Source of the DNA: Purshia tridentata
Lineage: Eukaryota; Streptophyta; Magnoliopsida; Rosales; Rosaceae
NCBI GenBank assembly: GCA_003254885.1
Contig: QANT01008355.1
Location: 1 to 64,000 of the forward strand
Direction of reading: 5' to 3'
Length of the DNA stretch: 64,000 bases
Shown: positions 49,183-61,946 of the stretch, piece after piece
How the letters are laid out: each line of letters begins with the position of its first letter
How positions within the stretch are numbered: position 1 is the first letter of the stretch
The notes under the pieces: model-generated
Told to the model about the DNA's origin: nothing
What the model saw: the letters and a program-made list of their open reading frames with translations, nothing else
Database searches by the model: none
Position numbers and translations under genes: made by a program

Positions 49183-49731
49183 AAATATATTTTTTGTTAC
49201 TTAGAATCAAATGCTTACAAACTGAACATACTTAACAAAATTTATTCGGTTAATCAAAGGCAGGTTAAAGCAATTGATAAAGCTTTCAACTTTCACTATA
49301 AGATCAACTATAGACCAAAACATACCATGAATGAATGTTGTCTGCAAGCTTCAATAACACAGGAACAAATGAGGAACACCAATAATGTCATGTTAAAATT
49401 TTCCTTCAATAAAATTTTAGTAATAATTTTATGACTAAATGATTACGATGTGGTGACATCAATGATTTTTAAACAGTGATTTAGAAAATGAATTGACAAT
49501 CTCATAAATCATCACTCTAATAAAGTTACAAAAATAATAGCGAAAGAATTGGTGATGGGGTTAATTTAGCGGTATTGCGAGTACGTACGTAGGGAATGAT
49601 ATTTAAACTTTTTCCACCATGAAAGCACACGCAACTGTAGAAGAATATCATAAGCAACTCATAATCAAACTTGCCACCCACTTCTCATTTTCACACAGCC
49701 AACTCCAATTCTCTCTCTCTCTCTCTCCCCC

Positions 49732-49869
49732 ATGGGACGAGGAACGACAAAGCTTCGAGAGCAGCTGATAGGAGTAATCAAAGACAAAGTCTCCCAAAGC
49801 AGAGTAGCAATCGGTATTGGCGACACCAATACCGATTCCCAAGGCTTGCATCAGGACTGTCTTTGCTAG
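49732..49869 (+). pseudogene. N-terminal fragment of an ANTH clathrin-assembly protein (AP180/PICALM-like)
   Basis: A 45-codon frame starts MGRGTTKLREQLIGVIKDKV and continues SQSRVAI. This matches the typical N-terminus of plant ANTH-domain clathrin assembly proteins (MGR..., LIG-IKDK-SQSK-A). The frame then drifts to unrelated residues and stops; the ANTH domain proper is absent. It has a CT-rich leader (49709-49728), as a real 5' UTR would. Most likely a truncated gene copy. Identification is from a short stretch only. Confidence 0.5.
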
Positions 49870-49920
49870 TGCAAAGAAGGTTTGTAAGAAAATAAAGGGA
49901 AGAATTGAGGAGGAGAAGGC

Positions 49921-49964
<44 letters not shown>
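49921..49964. repeat. GA microsatellite
   Basis: An almost pure run of about 20 GA units, within a purine-rich stretch that continues to about 50030. Likely length-variable. Confidence 0.9.
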
Positions 49965-49968
<4 letters not shown>

Positions 49969-50049
49969 GAAGGAGACATAGAGAGTGAGATGGAGGCAGA
50001 TGGAGAAAGAGATGGAAAGAGAGATGGAAATAAAAGGTGGACCGGCCAA

Positions 50050-52629
50050 AATTAAAACATGGGCTTGAAAAAAATTTAGTGGATTTGTTTAGAAGACAAA
50101 TAAAAAAGTGGATTTTAGAGGAATTAAGTGTCTCAAATTGGGGTTATTGATAATTATCTGTTAATATTTATATGTTTTCTAAAAAACTAATAATAAACAA
50201 ATAATTTAATGGCTGGGTGTGTAAAAGCCCAGCCATTTCTAACACTTACTGGAAGTTTTCTTACACTTACTATTGGCTTGTTTGGAGATGAAGTGAGGTG
50301 CATGCTTGTGAGTTTGTGAGGGAGAGTGGCGGTGGAGTGTGGTGTATGCTGGGTGTGTATGTTTAAAAGCCTAAACAACTAAGCAAACCCAGCAAAACCA
50401 ACTTAGCAAACTAGCCACTCGAACCTAGAGAAAGAAAGAAAAAAAGAAAGGAAATCAAGAGGGAGGAAGAGAAACTGAGAGAAAGAAGGAAAGAGAGACG
50501 AGAAAGAAGGAGAGTGAAAGGAGAAAACACAGAGGAAGAAGAGGTAAGCTCCACCTATACCCTAATTTTAGTGATTTCAAATTTAAATAAGTTTGTGGCT
50601 TTGGATAGGATGCTTAAGCACAAGCACTTTAGGATTTGAAGGATGGAGATGGTGGTATTCGGATTTGGGGTGTGGAGAGCCATTTTCAAATTTTTGAGTT
50701 TATGGTTGTGATTGGTTAGGGATTGTTTCTTCGATTTTAATTGTTAAACGAGTGGTAAATTATCATTTCTTAGTCATAATAACCAATTAGGAGTGTTAGA
50801 ATCGAAAGGGATTGAAGTAGGTTGAAATTTGAAAACTTTGAAAAATTTTATAGAAATTGGACAGTTTCGAGTACCCTACTTTGGGCTTGATTATCTAGAC
50901 TGTTAACCATCCAATATTAGTGAACTTGGTATGGTTGTAAAGAGGAGATGTAGGCTTTAATTTGAGTATACGTTTGTCTAATTTGGAGGTTATTTGATAG
51001 GTTAAAAAGTGAGCCAGAGTTGAGAAAAAATAAGGAAAAGCTGTAGAAAAACAAGGGAGTTTGTGGAAGACGATAAAAAATAACCTGCAACACCCACTCG
51101 CACCGTCAGCACGTGGTGGCGCGTGTGGTGGTTTCTGGTGGCCACTTTGTCAGGGAAAGGTCCCTCCCCACTCCATTTTTGATTTTTAGTCCGATGGGGG
51201 GTTCCATTTTGTGATCTGAGACCCCAAAATTATAGAAGTGCACTACACACACTCGGATGAGAGAGTGAGGAATTTTATTTCTTTATTTAATTGAGGTGTT
51301 CTTGTGATTTCTTGTACAAAATTAGGTTCAGAAGACAACTGGGAGATATAAGGCTATTTTTAGTGGTGAAGTAAGTGCAAATTCGAGGTAGGAGGATCTG
51401 GGGAACCTTAGCATGTGATTTGGTTTTATTAAATCTTTGTTGAGAAATAATATGTGCATACTAATACGTGAATTACATGATTTATCTGAATTACCTGAGT
51501 ATAATATGAATTAGATAATTATATATATGTGTGTGTGTGTATTTATCTGAACGTGCATGTATCTTAATGTGAATCATGATTCATTGAAATAAGACGGTGA
51601 TGAGTAGGGATTGAGATTTAAATTCTATATTTAAATTCATAGTGTGCGCAAGGAGAAAAGCTCTTTCAGAGGAGACTGATAATTTGATCTAAACCCCAAG
51701 GCGCATTTGGGACCTTCGATTGCGATCGAAGTTAGGATATCTTGCACTTTAGCTATGGTGAAAGTGAAGACATAGTACCATTAACTCATATTGTAGAGTG
51801 ATCAGGACCACAGTGGTAAAATGCACGGTATGAGACATACAGTCTGATTAAACCGAGGAAGTATTGTATAATATTTATGCATTAATACTATTATTATATT
51901 ATACATTGTTCATGGCATGTTGGATGTTATTCATTAAAACTTCAGTTTAATTCTTTTTGTTGAGGTCTTATATCTATACTGAGCCATTGGTTAGAGCTCA
52001 CTTTCACGCGCTTAAGGTTTTTTGGTACCCAAAGTGTCAAAGGGTAAAAAATGTATTATAAGTTTTAAGGAGTTTTGAGAGAGTTTCTAGATGAGTAGAG
52101 GTTTAAAAAAAGTTTTTTGATAGTTAGGGAGTTTTAAATTAGAGACTTATTATTATTTTTTTGGCCGATTAATTAGAGATTCATTTTTTAACTAGTCATT
52201 TTTATTCAAATTTTTCATAGATTTTTAGTTTTATCATCCTAGCAAGGAGCTTACCTTATTGCCTTGGAACTAGTATCGGCAAGTGACATATTCTAAGAAT
52301 CGAATGCCCTTGTTTGGCTGTTAGCAATTCAATTCCTTTACCTAGCGGGAGGGCCATTTCTTCAAGAGTGAAATTGAGAGACAGTCCCCACAGCCTCCAC
52401 TCGTAAACGTATCCCCTTTCCCATGATGATGCTTTGTTAACCCGGGGGTCTGCTTGTAAGAAAACCAAGCACTCCTGAAGGATCAATAAAAAAAAGAAGA
52501 AAATGATAGCAATCAGAGAAGAATTAGGACTCAAAAAGACTTTGCCGTGCTTAAACCAAACTCCATCTCGTCTAAAATACTTTTGTGGCCCCTACTGTTG
52601 TGACAACGTTTCTTATCTTGTGTAGAAGG
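50050..52629. other. Region without genes, probably decayed transposon DNA
   Basis: No coding region is supported. Features seen are a purine-rich tract (50425-50545), a short GT repeat (51529-51540), and LTR-like non-coding text (51640-52030). The composition resembles long LTRs of gypsy-type elements, but neither ends nor target duplications were found. Confidence 0.35.
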
Positions 52630-52961
52630 GGTCGAATGACACTTCTTATTGGAGGAGGGACCACCAGTTGGCTATTGGAAGAGAAATAGCCGAGAATTCA
52701 AACTCAACCAAACAAGATAAAGCATTTTCACCTTGATTTTCTTTGCCTCTTTTATATTGGATCACATAGTCATATCCAAAAAGCTTTGGTAGCCAACGGG
52801 TTTGTGGTGGAGATATGATACGTTGTTCCAGAAGATACTTCAGGCTTTTTTGGTCAGTCCGGACAATGAAAGGTTTGCCCAACAGGTATGGTCTCTACTT
52901 ATGAATGGCCTTAACCATGGCGAGCATCTCATTTTCATAAATGGACAGCAGGAGCACTGAT

Positions 52962-55403
52962 TGTAACACCCCGTACCTTCCAAAGTGGTTTTGAAAAGCT
53001 TTTAAAGGTTTTCGAGATTTTTATTGGAGAAGTAAAACGTGTTGGAGGTTTTTTCGAATTTTAAGTTGATTTTAAAGGGGCAAAAGTTGACTTTTTGTTC
53101 GAGCAAGGTTTTTGCGTTGACCTTGGGTTTGTTAGAAAGGTCTCACTCTCACGAGTTCGTAGACACGGAGCTACGGGTTGGAAGTTACGGACGTGTGAAG
53201 AGAGGGGCAAGTTTGTAATTTTGAAAAAGTGGTTTTTAAAAGGCACAGAAACCCAGGTTTTCAGCATTTCACTTTCTCTCTCCTCTCTCCCGCTGTCTCT
53301 CTCTTCCTCGCGACCACACCTTTCAGCCGTGTCTTCCGTCGGCACGTGGGGGCGCGTCCGGCGGCGGCTAAGGTCGGACTTTAGCTCGCCGTGCTCGCCT
53401 CTCTTCCCTTTTCCTTCCTGTGGTGGCGCCTCCCCTTGAAAGAACCTGGAAGGAGAAGAATCAGATCGTGCACAGTCGGCGTCACAGCGGCGATCTCGAT
53501 GTTTCTGGCGAATACACGACCTCCCACCTGCCTAGACCTCTTCGTCTCGTCGAGCCCAGCGTGTTGGTGTGCTTCGATCGTCAGTTGGACCGCCGTGGAC
53601 GGCGGATCGATGTTGAGCAAGCCGGCGGCTTTCCGACCATTTTTCCTCCTTTTCCAGCCACTTTTGGCCGTTGACCCAGGTTTGAGTTTTGGTCCCCTCC
53701 ACGTACTCTACGTGCCTGTGTAGTTCGTTTTAGCTAAACGTAAGTTTCAGTTTTGTGAAGTTGACCGCCGTTGACCACCCGTTGACCACCGTGGGTCCCG
53801 CTGCGTGTGATGGCGCCAGCGACCCGTTCCTTGGTTTTGGCCTCGGGCCAACCACCCGAACCTGTTGGTGAGTTTGGGTGAGTTTCTTGGACTTTAAGGG
53901 TGTTTTCCGGGGCCGGGCAGCCACCGTGTGTGGTGGTTCCTGCCTGTTTCAGTTGTAAAGCGGACTGTTTGTGAACTCTGTTGGTTGTTGTTGGTTGTCT
54001 GGTCTTAACAAGTACGCTTGGCTCGGGAATTGTATTTCCGATGCTGTTGTGCTGCCGGATTTTAGAATCCGAGCAAAGGAGCCACGAAGGGCAGTTCGGT
54101 CTTTTCGCGTGGTCACAGTGAGTGAACCTAAGATCAATTAAGTTTCAGTTTCAGTTCAGTTACTTGCTTGCCTTGTGTGCTTATTTGATTGGTTGCTATT
54201 TGCTAGTTAAGGGGGTATGGAATTAGGATTGGGAATCCTGTCAGTTTAAAGGTTATTTGAGGTTTAGTGAGTTCCAGTTGGAGAATCTAGTGGGATTCTA
54301 AGACAGGACCTTGTGGTTTAATTCGAGGTGACTTTCAGTTTAGAGGTTCAGTTGAGGATAATTGAGGTATTACTGATCACAATGATTTGTTTGGTGTGGG
54401 CGATAGAAATAATTGGGCTCGAGCCCAAGGTAGAGGCATAACCAGGCCCAACCAAAGGAAAACCAAACCACATAACAAAGCCCAAAAGACCCACGTAAAT
54501 TAAAGCCCAAAGTTAAAAACGATAACATTTCTTGTCTTAAACCAACAACCGCCTGTTTTGATCCCAACCTTAATGACCCACGAACCCAAATAAAGGCACC
54601 AACGATTAAATGTATTAAAGAAAGATAACGGGAAGAAAAAAGGCACGAAGGTAGGGGATAACGGAAGAATTACTTTTTCTACATAAGAAGGAATGAGACT
54701 CCGGGAAAAGGGATCGAACCTAAGAAAAAAGAATACATTGAGAAGCATATAGAGTTATTCACTCATTTTAGCATCAGAGTGTTATTGCAGGTACACCCCA
54801 CAGGGAGATTTCAACAAATCAAGGAGACAAAAGTTCGAAGGAAGTGCGACGTCCGAGTGGTGGGCTTATAGTTGATTGATTCATTGTTGATTGTTAAAAT
54901 CAGGCCCAGCAAGAATTTTAGCATCAACATTTGGGTTAGAGAATTGGGGACCCAGTTAAGGATTGTAATTTCTGAATTGTGAACTGATTACGGTTTGAGG
55001 CTTAAGATGGATTGTGATTGATTATTTTAATTGAGCTTAATTTGAGGTTTCCAGTTAATTTTCGCTCATACAAGCTCTAGTGAGCTTACCGGGTTTGTGT
55101 TTAAACCCGGTGCACCTGTGGGTCGGTGCAGGGTTGGTTTTGCAGGTTAAGCAGGCTGAGGAGGCAATGGAGAGAAGACGAGATAGTGGGACCAGCAGCA
55201 TTTCAGAACTTAGTTTTACAGTTTGATTTTCATGTAAAAGGTTTTACAGCTTGGTTTTATAAATATGCTTTTTTAAATTACAGTTTTTTTCAATAAATTA
55301 TTTTATATTCATGGCTCACAGTTTCAGAAAAGGGCCCACAGTTTCAGGAAACAGTTTCCAGTTTTCAGTTGTTTATCACGTGCCCGAGGGTCGGGGCATG
55401 ACA
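52962..55403 (+). mobile_element. LTR-type insertion (probable long solo LTR) in the gypsy element
   Basis: A 2.4-kb block starts TGTAACACCCCGTACC and ends GGGGCATGACA, with TG...CA tips, flanked by CTGAT at 52957-52961 and 55404-55408. No gag or pol text lies between the tips. These ends are typical of long LTRs of gypsy-type plant elements. It carries a further LTR-type insertion at 54395-54929. Orientation is tentative. Confidence 0.85.
54395..54929 (+). mobile_element. Solo LTR nested inside the larger LTR
   Basis: A 535-base block starts TGTGGGCGATAG and ends TAGCATCAACA, flanked by TTTGG at 54390-54394 and 54930-54934. The plus-strand 3' part (tttagcatcagagtg then gcaggtaca) resembles the R-U5 part of gypsy LTRs. 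It is the innermost layer of a three-level nest, so the youngest of the three. Confidence 0.85.
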
Positions 55404-57340
55404 CTGATCCTTTCAAGGCTTCACTGAAGAAAGCAATTGGCTAATTGTGTTGGATCAAGATTGCGCTAATTCCCACTCCACATGCATCGCTCTCAACCAC
55501 AAAAGGTTGGGTAAAATCAGGCAATCATAGGACAGGTGGAGATGTCAGAGCTTTTTTCAAATGGGTAAACGCTTCTGCAGCCTCAGGTGTCCAGCAAAAC
55601 CCTTCCTTGGTGAGTAAACGAGTTAATGGGGCTGCAAGTTGCCAAAACTAAGAATAAATTTACAGTAATACCCCGCCAACCCGAGGAATCCACGCACTCC
55701 CTTGACAGCAGTGGGCACTGGCCACTCTAAGACGGACTTGATTTTGGATGGGTCCACTGCTACTCCATTAAATGAGATTAAATGACCATGGTAATCCACC
55801 TGAAAAACTCCAAAACGGCACTTTGATTTTTTTGCAAACAAATGGTTAATCAATAAAATCAACAGGGCTGTTTTGAGATGGTGTAGGTGTTCGTCCCACG
55901 TCCGACTATATATTAGAATATCGTCGAAGAAGACCAAAATGAATTTTCTAAGGTGGGGCCGAAACAAGTCATTCATAAGGCTTTAGAAAGTGGAAGGCGC
56001 ATTGGACAGACCAAACGACATGACAATGAATTCATAATGACCCTCATGAATGCGGAAGGTGGTCTTGTGGATATCTTCGTCACGCACACAAATTTGGTGG
56101 TACCCAAAGCGTAAGTCTAATTTTGAAAAATACTTAGTGCCATGTAATTCATCCAGGAGCTCATCAATGACAGGGATAGGGTACTTATCTTTGATAGTGA
56201 TGTTATTTAGGGCGTGGTAGTCAATACAGAATCTCCACCCACCATCTGCTTTCTTGACCAGCAACACCAAAGAAGAAAAAGGGCTGGTACTTGGGCGAAC
56301 CAAACCTGAGCTAAGGAACTCTCAGAACAGTTTTTCAATTTCAGTTTTTTGGTAATATGCAGTGGTATGGTTGAACACTCACTGGAGCATGGTCAAGTTT
56401 GAGGAAATTTTGTGGTCATGGCTGCGTTTTGTGGAAGCTCAGCGGGTTTAGGGAAGACCTTGTGGAATTTGGTGAGAATCTAGTCAATTTCAGCTTGGTG
56501 GATAGTAGGTGTACTAGGGAGACTACAAGGAAGTATTTGTAAAAACAAACCTGTGCCTTCTAGTTTGTGCAACTCCTTGTCATTCAAGACCTCAAGCTCA
56601 AAACATTGTAAGCCATGAAATTGGTGAGTCTTGCCATCTTCATAGAAAGTCATCGTCAACTCATGGTAATTTGTTTCAATTGGCCCAAGTGTCTCCAACC
56701 ATTGAACCCCCAGAACCGCTTGACAAGTCGCCATTGGTAATACATAAAAATCTGTGGTGATGGGATGATCTTAGACAATTAATATGAGAGCTAAACATTG
56801 CTTAGCACAATCAATTTTCTCTCGGTTTGCCACCATTACCTGGAAGGTCTCATCCCGCACAACATTCAACCCAAATTTGGAAACAATAGTTTGATCAATA
56901 AAGTTATGCGTGCTTCCTCCATCTATAAGTACCATTACCTAATGATTCTTCAATTTTCCAAGCACTCTGATCGTCTGAGGGTGGTTGGTTCCAGTCATTG
57001 CATGGTAAGAAATTTCAAGGATAGGGTTGACTATGCTGGATTCAAGTAATGACTTATCTGTATCTGTGGCTAGGTGATCTTCAATCATGAAATGCTGTGG
57101 ACGGTTACATCGTTGACTTAGTGTGTATTTTTCAGGTAACTCTCAGGCAAATCATCAATGAGTTAGGAGAGTTTCTCAAATGCCTCCTGGTAAACATCCA
57201 CGGTGGTGCTTTGAGTCTTGTAAGGGACTCGGACAGATCGTCGAAATCGGTGGGTCCAAATCGATGCAACAGTGCTTAAGTAATATCGCTCCAAGATAAA
57301 GGCCCTTTGAACTTAGTGAGCCAATGATTCCATTGTAAGA

Positions 57341-59555
57341 TGTTGATTGTTTTCTTAGAGTAAAATTATTCACATTTATTCCAACTCTAAGTTTACTCGC
57401 AAGTGCACGAATCGCAGAGTAGCAAGGGGTGCAAAGTACGAGGTCAATCCCATAGGGAATGGGTCTAGTAACAATAAATCAACTCAGCTTAACAGATTAG
57501 AAACACTAACACACGCACACGGAAAGGGGGGTTTAGATTAGGTAGAAAAACACAAATACACACTCTAACTCACGCACACACCCATTCAAGGTTGTGAAGC
57601 ATCAGAATCCACCATCTAGCAACAGAAACAATGAGTATGGTAACTTGCAATTTCAAAAGACTACAAACACAAAGTTTGCCTACCAAAAGCTTTGGCTATT
57701 TCCTTTTGGCATTATACCCGCCTTATGCATATACTAGGAGTCTCTTAAACCTACCATAGCAAGTTAACTTGCATGTTCCTAGACAAGCTAGGCCAATCAC
57801 CCATGCAAGAGTCATTAGGATCTATGAAGATGACAAACACATAGACCATATATCCACCGTAATGTGCACTACGCCATGTATGAATACTATTATCACAACC
57901 AGTTCTTAATTGATTGCTTGTTACTTCTAAAATTGTCATCCTTTTGAGCTTATTCAATTTTATAACAATCAATAGATGTTTCATCCCTAAGGTATCTAAT
58001 CTTAAAAGAATCTACACCTAATGTCATTCTAACAGATAATAGGATTTTATGCAAGTACCATCATCATAAATTACAAGAACCATAAATAAACATTGAACAC
58101 ATGCTAGAGGCTTCATCATAAACTCAAAAATTCATGAAAGTAATTAAGACATGAACATGAAATTAAAAGGATAAAATAAATATATAAATTGCATATCCAT
58201 GTTCACGATCTCAATTAATAACTAAAGATAACTTGAAAGCATGAAAAAAGAAGAAGAAGGTCACTCCAATGGCAAGACCGTGTGTGGCTAGGCTAGAAAT
58301 GCCTCCTTGTTGTTAGCAAGGCTTAGGCAGCAAGGTGGGCGTCACTCCTCCTTGTATTAGGCACTCTATGAAAAACAACACTACCTCTTGGCTTGGCAAC
58401 TTGCGGCACTACCCTGTCTTTCTCTCTCAAAGTTTACAAGCATATGAATTCCAATTAGGTATGAACAAGTGTTTCAATGTGTAAAAGAAATAAACCAAAT
58501 AAAACAAAAGAAGAAAAAACAAGAAAAACCCAAGAAGGAGGCAGCGGCTAGGCTTGAGAAAAGCCTAGAAACTTGTGACTAGGGCTAGGGTAACAAGCTA
58601 GGAAGCTTGCGCCCAAGCCTTAGGGCTTCACCCTTGTGGCTCCCTCTCTCTCTCTCTCTGTGAAGATGTTTAGAATCAAGTGTGAAAGTTGTGATGTCAA
58701 ATAATGAGAAGAGGAGGTCTTTATATAGTGGAGAGGAGGTGGAGAATCCTTGATAGTGTAGGAAAGGGTTTACTTGCACTCCAAGAATGGGCCTTAAGCT
58801 GTTTTGGCCGAGTAGCCTTTTTCTGGTCACGGAACTGCTGCGCTACCTTCACTAAAATGACTATATCTTGAGTTAGAAGTATCAGAATCAAGTTCCATAA
58901 AATTCATTGCGAAGCTAACATCTCTATCTTTCCAACGATATATGGCTTGACATCTGATTCAATCTAGAGAAATACAAGATCTCTGTCGAAATTACTGCTC
59001 ATATTTCCAGGGTTTTGACTTCCTTGCAAGTTAAGGACTCCTTGAGATCTTTGACTAAGTCTTCCAAGATCTTCCTTCCATACTAGGATTCTAGCATTGG
59101 GAAAATCTTCTAATGCAAGGAATAGGCGCATGGGCTCTTGAATGTGGACTTGGACTTGGCCCAATCTCTTCTTGCTTGCTTATCTTGAGGCCCAATTACT
59201 TGTAGAAGCTTCAAGAACATTTGACTTTGACCCCGCATTTCCTAGTCCCACTAGGAAACCTTATCCAATTAGGATTTTGCTTTTACTATCATGTCCAACT
59301 AGGATTTCCCTTTTCTGGTCCTGAACATTGATGGTTTTCCTGGTTTGGCTAGGATTCTTTGTTTGAGTAGGATTTTAGCTTTCCTACTTCCATCAGGAAT
59401 TGTCCAATTTTGGATCTTTTGGCTTCTTTATTCATCTTTGCTTCATTTAACCTAAAAAAACACAAAAGTAAAGCAAAAGACACAAAAACGTCGAGTTCTT
59501 GCACTTTAGGTTAAGGAGTTAGTACGTAAAAATAGTGTAAATTGAGCACTCAACA
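57341..59555 (-). mobile_element. LTR-type insertion (probable long solo LTR) in the gypsy element
   Basis: A 2.2-kb block starts TGTTGATTG and ends CTCAACA on the plus strand, with TG...CA tips, flanked by TAAGA at 57336-57340 and 59556-59560. No retrotransposon protein text is found inside. On the minus strand the tip reads TGTTGAGTGCTC, the likely LTR start. A second LTR is not in the window, so a solo LTR is the simplest reading. Confidence 0.82.
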
Positions 59556-60199
59556 TAAGACAATGCCTTCCAGGTGGAATGAAGCAAGTTGTACTAGCTG
59601 AATAGGTGCGACATTTTGAAAGTCGAAATACTGTTCAGTCTTGTATATCCAGCCAGTGGGTTCATCTCCACTGAATTTTGGAAAAAACAATTTGAGGTTG
59701 GCAGTGGGGTGATTGGGGTTTTGTGTATTGTCTGTAGTGTTTTATTGGGTGCGGAGGGTGTTGGAGGTTTCACCATAAGCAAATGGATTGTCATCGATTC
59801 TATCAGGAACTTTGGTTTTAAGTGGAGAGGCAAGGAGGGCTTGCAATTCAGTAAGAACTGATTGAAGAGTGGCATTGACTTGGTTAAAGTTGTCAATCAG
59901 GTGATCGAAACTTGACTCAGGTCGAGTCAAAATTTCGCTGACCTCATTGCGAAATTCAGTCTTTTTGATTGAGCATGAACTAAGTCAGAGGTTGATTTTA
60001 ATTTTGAGTCGAGAATGGTGTAAAGTACAGGAAAATGATTGAATTTGTAAATAAGCTTGATTTCGGTTGTAATAATAAATTTATTTTAATTTATTTTATT
60101 TTTCACGTCACATTCTGGTTAAAGAAGCTAATTCTATAATTAGAGCGTGATTCACTCTTTAATCCAAGATTTACCCTTTAATCCTAGGTTGGGGAGTGA

Positions 60200-61065
60200 C
60201 AGTGTCATTTGTCGGAGATAATTTGGTGACTTGGCGAAGTGAGAAACAAAATATGGTGTCACTGTCTAGTGTAGAACTGAATATCGTGCCCTTCATCATG
60301 CGACTACGGGAATTGTTTGGCTTAAAATTCTCTTACGTGAACTCGGGTATGGTCCTTAGAAACCCATAAAGCTCTTTTATGACAACACAGCAGCTATAGA
60401 AATTGCTAATAACCATGTGCAACACTACCGAACCAAGCATATTGAACTCAACATGTACTACATCAAGGATCACTGATGTAGAGCGTTTGACGTTCCAATT
60501 TGAGGAAGGACTTGAACGTCGTAAAAGAGGGAAATTATTTCTACTCAACTTTGCTTCTGAGCCCGAATATAGTTGATTTACATATCAAATCGAAGGGAAT
60601 CGCGCCACGAGTCCAACAAACAGCTAATGCTGTGACACATAGGCCTTTTTGGGCTTTCAAGGTCTTTTAGGGCCTCAAAACGAGCTCTAAAGTTTCAGCT
60701 GATTTTTGCTATTTTATTTTTGCATTCCTAGGCAAGTTAGGGCTTGTAGAACCTATTTAAGCCAACTTTAGGCTCTTGTGAATCATCATTCTATTTTATA
60801 AATCAGAAAACGAGGGATTTCTCTCAAATTCTTTGGTGGATTCCAAAGTGTGTATGTGTGTGTATTTTAGGGTTTTAGCTTGAATCCCTAGTGTTTGTTG
60901 TGTTAATCACCTAGAATTTGGTGTGACAGAAGTTCCTTATATTAAGTGTGCGAATTAGCTGGCTGATAAGATAACTCATGCCGTTATTAGTAGTCTATTT
61001 CATACATTGCTATCCAAGTTAGGTATGTGCCATATATATGCACCAACTTGAGGGGGATAGTTAGT
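60200..61065 (+). mobile_element. Ty1/copia remnant (RNase H end)
   Basis: Plus-strand text matches the copia RNase H region (DNLVTWRSEKQNMVSLSS near 60210-60270; TKHIEL-like text near 60435) and, near 60960-61060, the usual copia end (LSKLGMCHIYAPT-like, then a purine tract gagggggatag). A block of unrelated sequence of about 0.4 kb separates the two parts. It is a broken fragment with many breaks; LTRs were not identified. Confidence 0.65.
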
Positions 61066-61946
61066 GTATATATAGGCTTTTACTTAGGCCTTCTACTATG
61101 GTAAAGCCATTTTTTGATAGCCAAATGCAATTTTGAGTGTGTGAATAGTATTTTTTGGGTATCAGTTTCACTATAGTACTTATACTCATATTTAGATATC
61201 AGAATTTTAAATCTAATTAAATTATGCCCAATATTAATTAAGTATTAAAAAAAGTTATACCATTGATTATATTTCAAGAAGATCTTTAATTTAAGGTTAA
61301 TATTGAAAATATTTGAATATTTCATTTGTTTATCGAAATTAAAATTTCTTTATTTTATTACTCAAAAATAATAAACATAACATTATTTATTTATTTTATG
61401 ATGGGTACACAAAAAAAATACATAAACAAAACCAAATACAAACAACTAAAGTTTTTTAAGTATTCAATCATGTGGGCCTAGGCCATTTAAGTATCACTTT
61501 TTCTTACTCTCATATTTAAATTTTAATATGGTAATCAACTCAAAATGGTCAAAAATGAGCAGCGCTCAGAAATAAAAAAATTGGGAAGAATTGATGGGAA
61601 AGTAATAGAGTAAGCGGTAGACCTTGGACTACCGAGTCTACCGCTGGGACCAAACCGCGCTAGATCCGTGGGCGCCTGCCGGCTGCGACTTTTATGAGCG
61701 GAAATAAATTGTGAGGGTTCTAGATGGTACCCACTACCTACTACCCTCCTTGCTTACCTGGCAGCCCACAATTATTAAATAAAATATAAAAATCAATATC
61801 AAATTATCAATCACAGTCAATGCTCAAAATTTTGCAAAGAAGGAAATCAAAATGTCAAATTGTCAATGCTGACAACCGTATCATATGTATAAATTATAAT
61901 GTATGATGTATCTCGATTTGTTGAATTATTGCATTGATTTGCTGGC
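61066..61946. other. AT-rich intergenic region upstream of GPX
   Basis: No gene is seen. The part nearest 61947 should contain the promoter and 5' UTR of the glutathione peroxidase gene, though no convincing TATA box at normal distance was picked out. Confidence 0.4.

Larger units (their letters stand above)
52630..60000 (-). mobile_element. Ty3/gypsy retrotransposon, broken and split by later insertions
   Basis: Minus-strand gypsy parts in the expected order: gag remains (about 59.56-60.0 kb), a protease-side region (about 56.5-56.7 kb), reverse transcriptase with [19 protein letters not shown] and FDDILIYS (about 55.6-56.3 kb) and the RNase H side with RTDQKSLKYLLEQR (about 52.65-52.9 kb). 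Integrase and the element's own LTRs were not found, so both ends are approximate. The body is split by the insertions at 52962-55403 and 57341-59555. It is badly broken, with many breaks, and is older than everything inserted into it. Confidence 0.85.

Noticed and set aside
52256-52534. Open frame to the left of the gypsy RNase H region
   Set aside because: No integrase or other retrotransposon motif could be recognised, so it was not added to the element.
53095-53723. Overlapping open frames of 80-114 codons near 53.4 kb
   Set aside because: They lie inside an LTR-type insertion with clear ends and target duplication; GC-rich LTR sequence gives chance frames.
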